A stretch of DNA of 64,000 nt, from NCBI GenBank assembly GCA_050247075.1, contig JBFWUW010000013.1, positions 1-64,000 on the forward strand, read 5' to 3'. Positions 61,974 to 64,000 of the stretch are shown in pieces; positions within the stretch are counted from its first letter, which is position 1; the number at the start of each line of letters is the position of its first letter. This DNA comes from JBFWUW01 sp050247075. Lineage in GTDB: Bacteria > Planctomycetota > Planctomycetia > Pirellulales > JBFWUW01. Under the pieces are notes generated by a model. The model was not told the origin of the DNA and made no database searches. It saw nothing but the letters and a program-made list of their open reading frames with translations. The position numbers and the translations under genes were made by a program.

Positions 61974-64000
61974 CTAGATCCCGCTTTCGGCCGCGCCGGG
62001 TTCGGCGGCGGGGGCGATTGGTTCATCCGAGGCTCGCTTGCGCTGCGTGCTGGTGCCGGGGACGATCAACGGGCTGGTGGAGGTGGCGTCGATGATCGAC
62101 TTGAGCTCCACCGCGTCGATGACTTCTTTTTCGATCAGTCGTTTAGCCAGGGCCTCCAGAGCCGCGCGCCGGGCGGCCAGAATATGCCGAACTTTGGCGA
62201 TCGACTCGTCAATGATCCGCCGCACTTCCTGGTCGATCTCACGGGCGGTCTGTTCACTGTGGCTCCGTTCGCGGGGCATGTCCATGCCGCCCCCGGCCAA
62301 AAAGGGCGAACGGCCGCTCTCGCGAAAGTTCACCCGGCCAAGTTTGCTCATGCCAAATTCCATGACCATGCTGCGGGCGATTTCGCTGGCCCGCTCCAGA
62401 TCATTCTGAGCGCCGGTCGAGACATCGTCGAAGACCAGTTCCTCCGTAATGGTGCCGGCCAGCAGCACTTGAATGCGGCTTTCCAGTTCACCCTGGGTCA
62501 TCAGGTAGCGGTCCCCTTCGGGTCGCTGCAAGACATAGCCCAGCGCGCCCATGCCGCGGGGAATGATCGAGACCTTGTGGACGGGATCGGTGTTGGGCAG
62601 GCTGTAGGCGACCAGTGCGTGGCCGCTCTCGTGAAAGGCGACACGCTGTTTTTCGTCTTCGTGCATTACCCGTTGCTTTTTCTCCAGGCCGGCGGTGACG
62701 CGCTCGACCCCTTCCGTAAATTCGGTCATGGTCACCGTGGTCTTGCCTTTGCGAGCGGCCAGCAAGGCGGCTTCGTTGACCAGGTTGGCTAGGTCAGCGC
62801 CGACGAAGCCGGACGTAATTCCGGCAACCTCGTGCAGATCGACCGCCGGATCGAGCTTAACGTCTTGCACATGGACTTTGAGGATCGCCTCGCGGCCGCG
62901 GATGTCGGGCCGATCGACCAGCACATGCCGGTCGAACCTGCCGGGGCGCAGCAATGCGGGGTCGAGCGTCTCGGGACGGTTGGTGGCCGCCATGACAATC
63001 ACGCCGCTATTGCTGCCAAAGCCGTCCATTTCCACCAGCAGGGCGTTTAGTGTTTGCTCGCGCTCGTCGTGGCCGCCCACAACACTGGTGCCGCGGGTTT
63101 TACCCAAGGCATCGAGCTCGTCGATGAAGATAATGCAAGGAGCTTTGGCTTCGGCCTGTTGAAACATATCGCGAACGCGGGCCGCTCCCACGCCGACGAA
63201 CATCTCAACAAAGTCCGAACCCGACAGGCTGAAGAACGGCACGCCGGCCTCTCCGGCGACCCCCTTGGCCAGCAGTGTCTTGCCGGTGCCCGGCGGGCCG
63301 ACCAGCAACACTCCCTTGGGGATGTGCCCTCCCAAGACCTGGTATTTTTCGGGCGTGCGCAAGAACTCCACCACTTCGCGCAGCTCCTCGACTGCCTCGT
63401 CGATGCCGGCCACGTCTTCAAAGGTCACGCCGATATCTTCCTGGGCGTACATCTTGCCGCGGCTGCGGCCAAAGGCCATGGGCGAACCGGCCCCCCCCAT
63501 CCGCCGCATCATGATCAGAATCACGACTACGAACAGCACCGGAAAGAGCAGCATCATGCCCCATTGCTTCAAGCCGCTGGGGGGATCCTCGGCGGCGTAC
63601 TTGAACTTGTTTTCGTCCAGCAGCTTTTGCAGGTCGCCGCCGTCATCGCTAAGCCAGGCCGTGCGAAAGGTAACATCGGTGCGGGGCTTGGATGTCTCGG
63701 TCTTAGGATCCACCTGCTCGATCGTCGCCGAGCCGGTGATCTCGTACGGACCGAGAATTAGTTCGTCCAACTTCGAGACCCGGTAAGTCACGCGCTTTTC
63801 CGAATTGCGGAACTCCACCGCGGGGTCGTTGCCCTCCGTGGGGACCCCTAGGCTGATCAAACGCTTCAGTTCGCTCAGCGGAATCTTCTCGCGCTCCTTG
63901 TTGCTTAACAGGCCAAACAAGAACAGCGTCACCACGCCCAAAGCCAGCAGGTACCAGACGACGTTGCCGCCGAAAGGGGGCGGCGACTTCTTTTCCGCCA
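61974..64000 (-). CDS. ftsH: ATP-dependent zinc metalloprotease FtsH (5' end beyond window)
   Basis: At least 675 codons are visible; the frame is open to base 64000 and upstream residues include a Pro-rich KKSPPPFGGNVVWYLLAL with the first membrane helix. The start lies outside. A second membrane helix is at LLFPVLFVVVILIMM. AAA+ motifs: Walker A GPPGTGKT, Walker B IIFIDELDA and the second region of homology ATNRPETLDPALLRPGRFDR. The protease has the zinc motif FHESGHALVAY. Membrane-bound quality-control protease. A disordered 35-residue C-terminal tail follows. Stop TAG at 61974. Confidence 0.97.
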   Translation of the reverse strand, partial: AEKKSPPPFGGNVVWYLLALGVVTLFLFGLLSNKEREKIPLSELKRLISLGVPTEGNDPAVEFRNSEKRVTYRVSKLDELILGPYEITGSATIEQVDPKTETSKPRTDVTFRTAWLSDDGGDLQKLLDENKFKYAAEDPPSGLKQWGMMLLFPVLFVVVILIMMRRMGGAGSPMAFGRSRGKMYAQEDIGVTFEDVAGIDEAVEELREVVEFLRTPEKYQVLGGHIPKGVLLVGPPGTGKTLLAKGVAGEAGVPFFSLSGSDFVEMFVGVGAARVRDMFQQAEAKAPCIIFIDELDALGKTRGTSVVGGHDEREQTLNALLVEMDGFGSNSGVIVMAATNRPETLDPALLRPGRFDRHVLVDRPDIRGREAILKVHVQDVKLDPAVDLHEVAGITSGFVGADLANLVNEAALLAARKGKTTVTMTEFTEGVERVTAGLEKKQRVMHEDEKQRVAFHESGHALVAYSLPNTDPVHKVSIIPRGMGALGYVLQRPEGDRYLMTQGELESRIQVLLAGTITEELVFDDVSTGAQNDLERASEIARSMVMEFGMSKLGRVNFRESGRSPFLAGGGMDMPRERSHSEQTAREIDQEVRRIIDESIAKVRHILAARRAALEALAKRLIEKEVIDAVELKSIIDATSTSPLIVPGTSTQRKRASDEPIAPAAEPGAAESGI

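Noticed and set aside
1..64000. Genome-wide TAG reassignment
   Set aside because: TAG ends several intact genes here (phosphatase-like, DUF1553, hydrolase, kinase, GntP, ftsH), so it is a working stop codon.

Overview
The window is high-GC bacterial DNA that reads as a planctomycete, most likely from the Pirellulales (the order is inference). The call rests on families largely restricted to that phylum: a cytochrome/DUF1549/DUF1553 protein, a DUF1559 prepilin-like protein, a TIGR03000 domain, a DUF1570 peptidase-like protein, an ECF sigma factor next to a Ser/Thr kinase that carries DUF1080 domains, leucine-rich-repeat membrane proteins, and many exported proteins of unknown function. About 45 protein genes, one tRNA and a large number of short dispersed repeats can be supported.

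Layout. 1-9.4 kb: the 3' end of a fasciclin gene broken by an amber codon, a long coiled-coil protein, a possible lectin-domain protein, a ferredoxin/small-membrane-protein cluster, transketolase, and a phosphatase/arsenate-reductase-like protein. 9.7-23 kb: an LRR membrane protein split by an in-frame TAG, the DUF1549/DUF1553 protein, two alpha/beta-hydrolase-fold proteins (one lacks its nucleophile), a sarcosine-oxidase-like flavoprotein, a methyltransferase and two membrane-associated glycosyltransferases. 23-28 kb: small proteins, a VOC protein, two Gfo/Idh/MocA oxidoreductases and a 52-residue YqaE/Pmp3 protein. 28-36 kb is the most distinctive block: a CAP-domain protein overlaps an ECF sigma factor, followed by a transmembrane Ser/Thr kinase with three DUF1080 domains, then two exported paralogues built on a repeated module I cannot assign to a known family. 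36-37 kb is a gene-free repeat sink.

37-49 kb: HEAT-repeat, CoA-transferase, PDZ, tRNA-Arg(UCU), PPC-domain, XdhC-like, N/Q/G-rich DUF11-type and DUF1570 proteins. 49-57 kb: a complete tripartite RND efflux system on the minus strand (outer-membrane factor, His-rich lipoprotein adaptor, RND pump with an extra membrane-spanning insertion), with a DUF4198 protein downstream. 57-64 kb: the DUF1559 protein, a Cys-rich exported protein, an ImmA/IrrE-type peptidase with a clear promoter, a GntP-family permease, and FtsH running off the right edge.

Two patterns cut across the window. First, intergenic space is full of dispersed, mostly palindromic repeats; I count about eleven families, one with eight copies, and one appears to have become the C-terminus of the ferredoxin. 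Second, two genes are interrupted by single in-frame TAG codons although TAG is a normal stop elsewhere in the window. No CRISPR array, prophage, transposase or recognisable biosynthetic cluster was seen.
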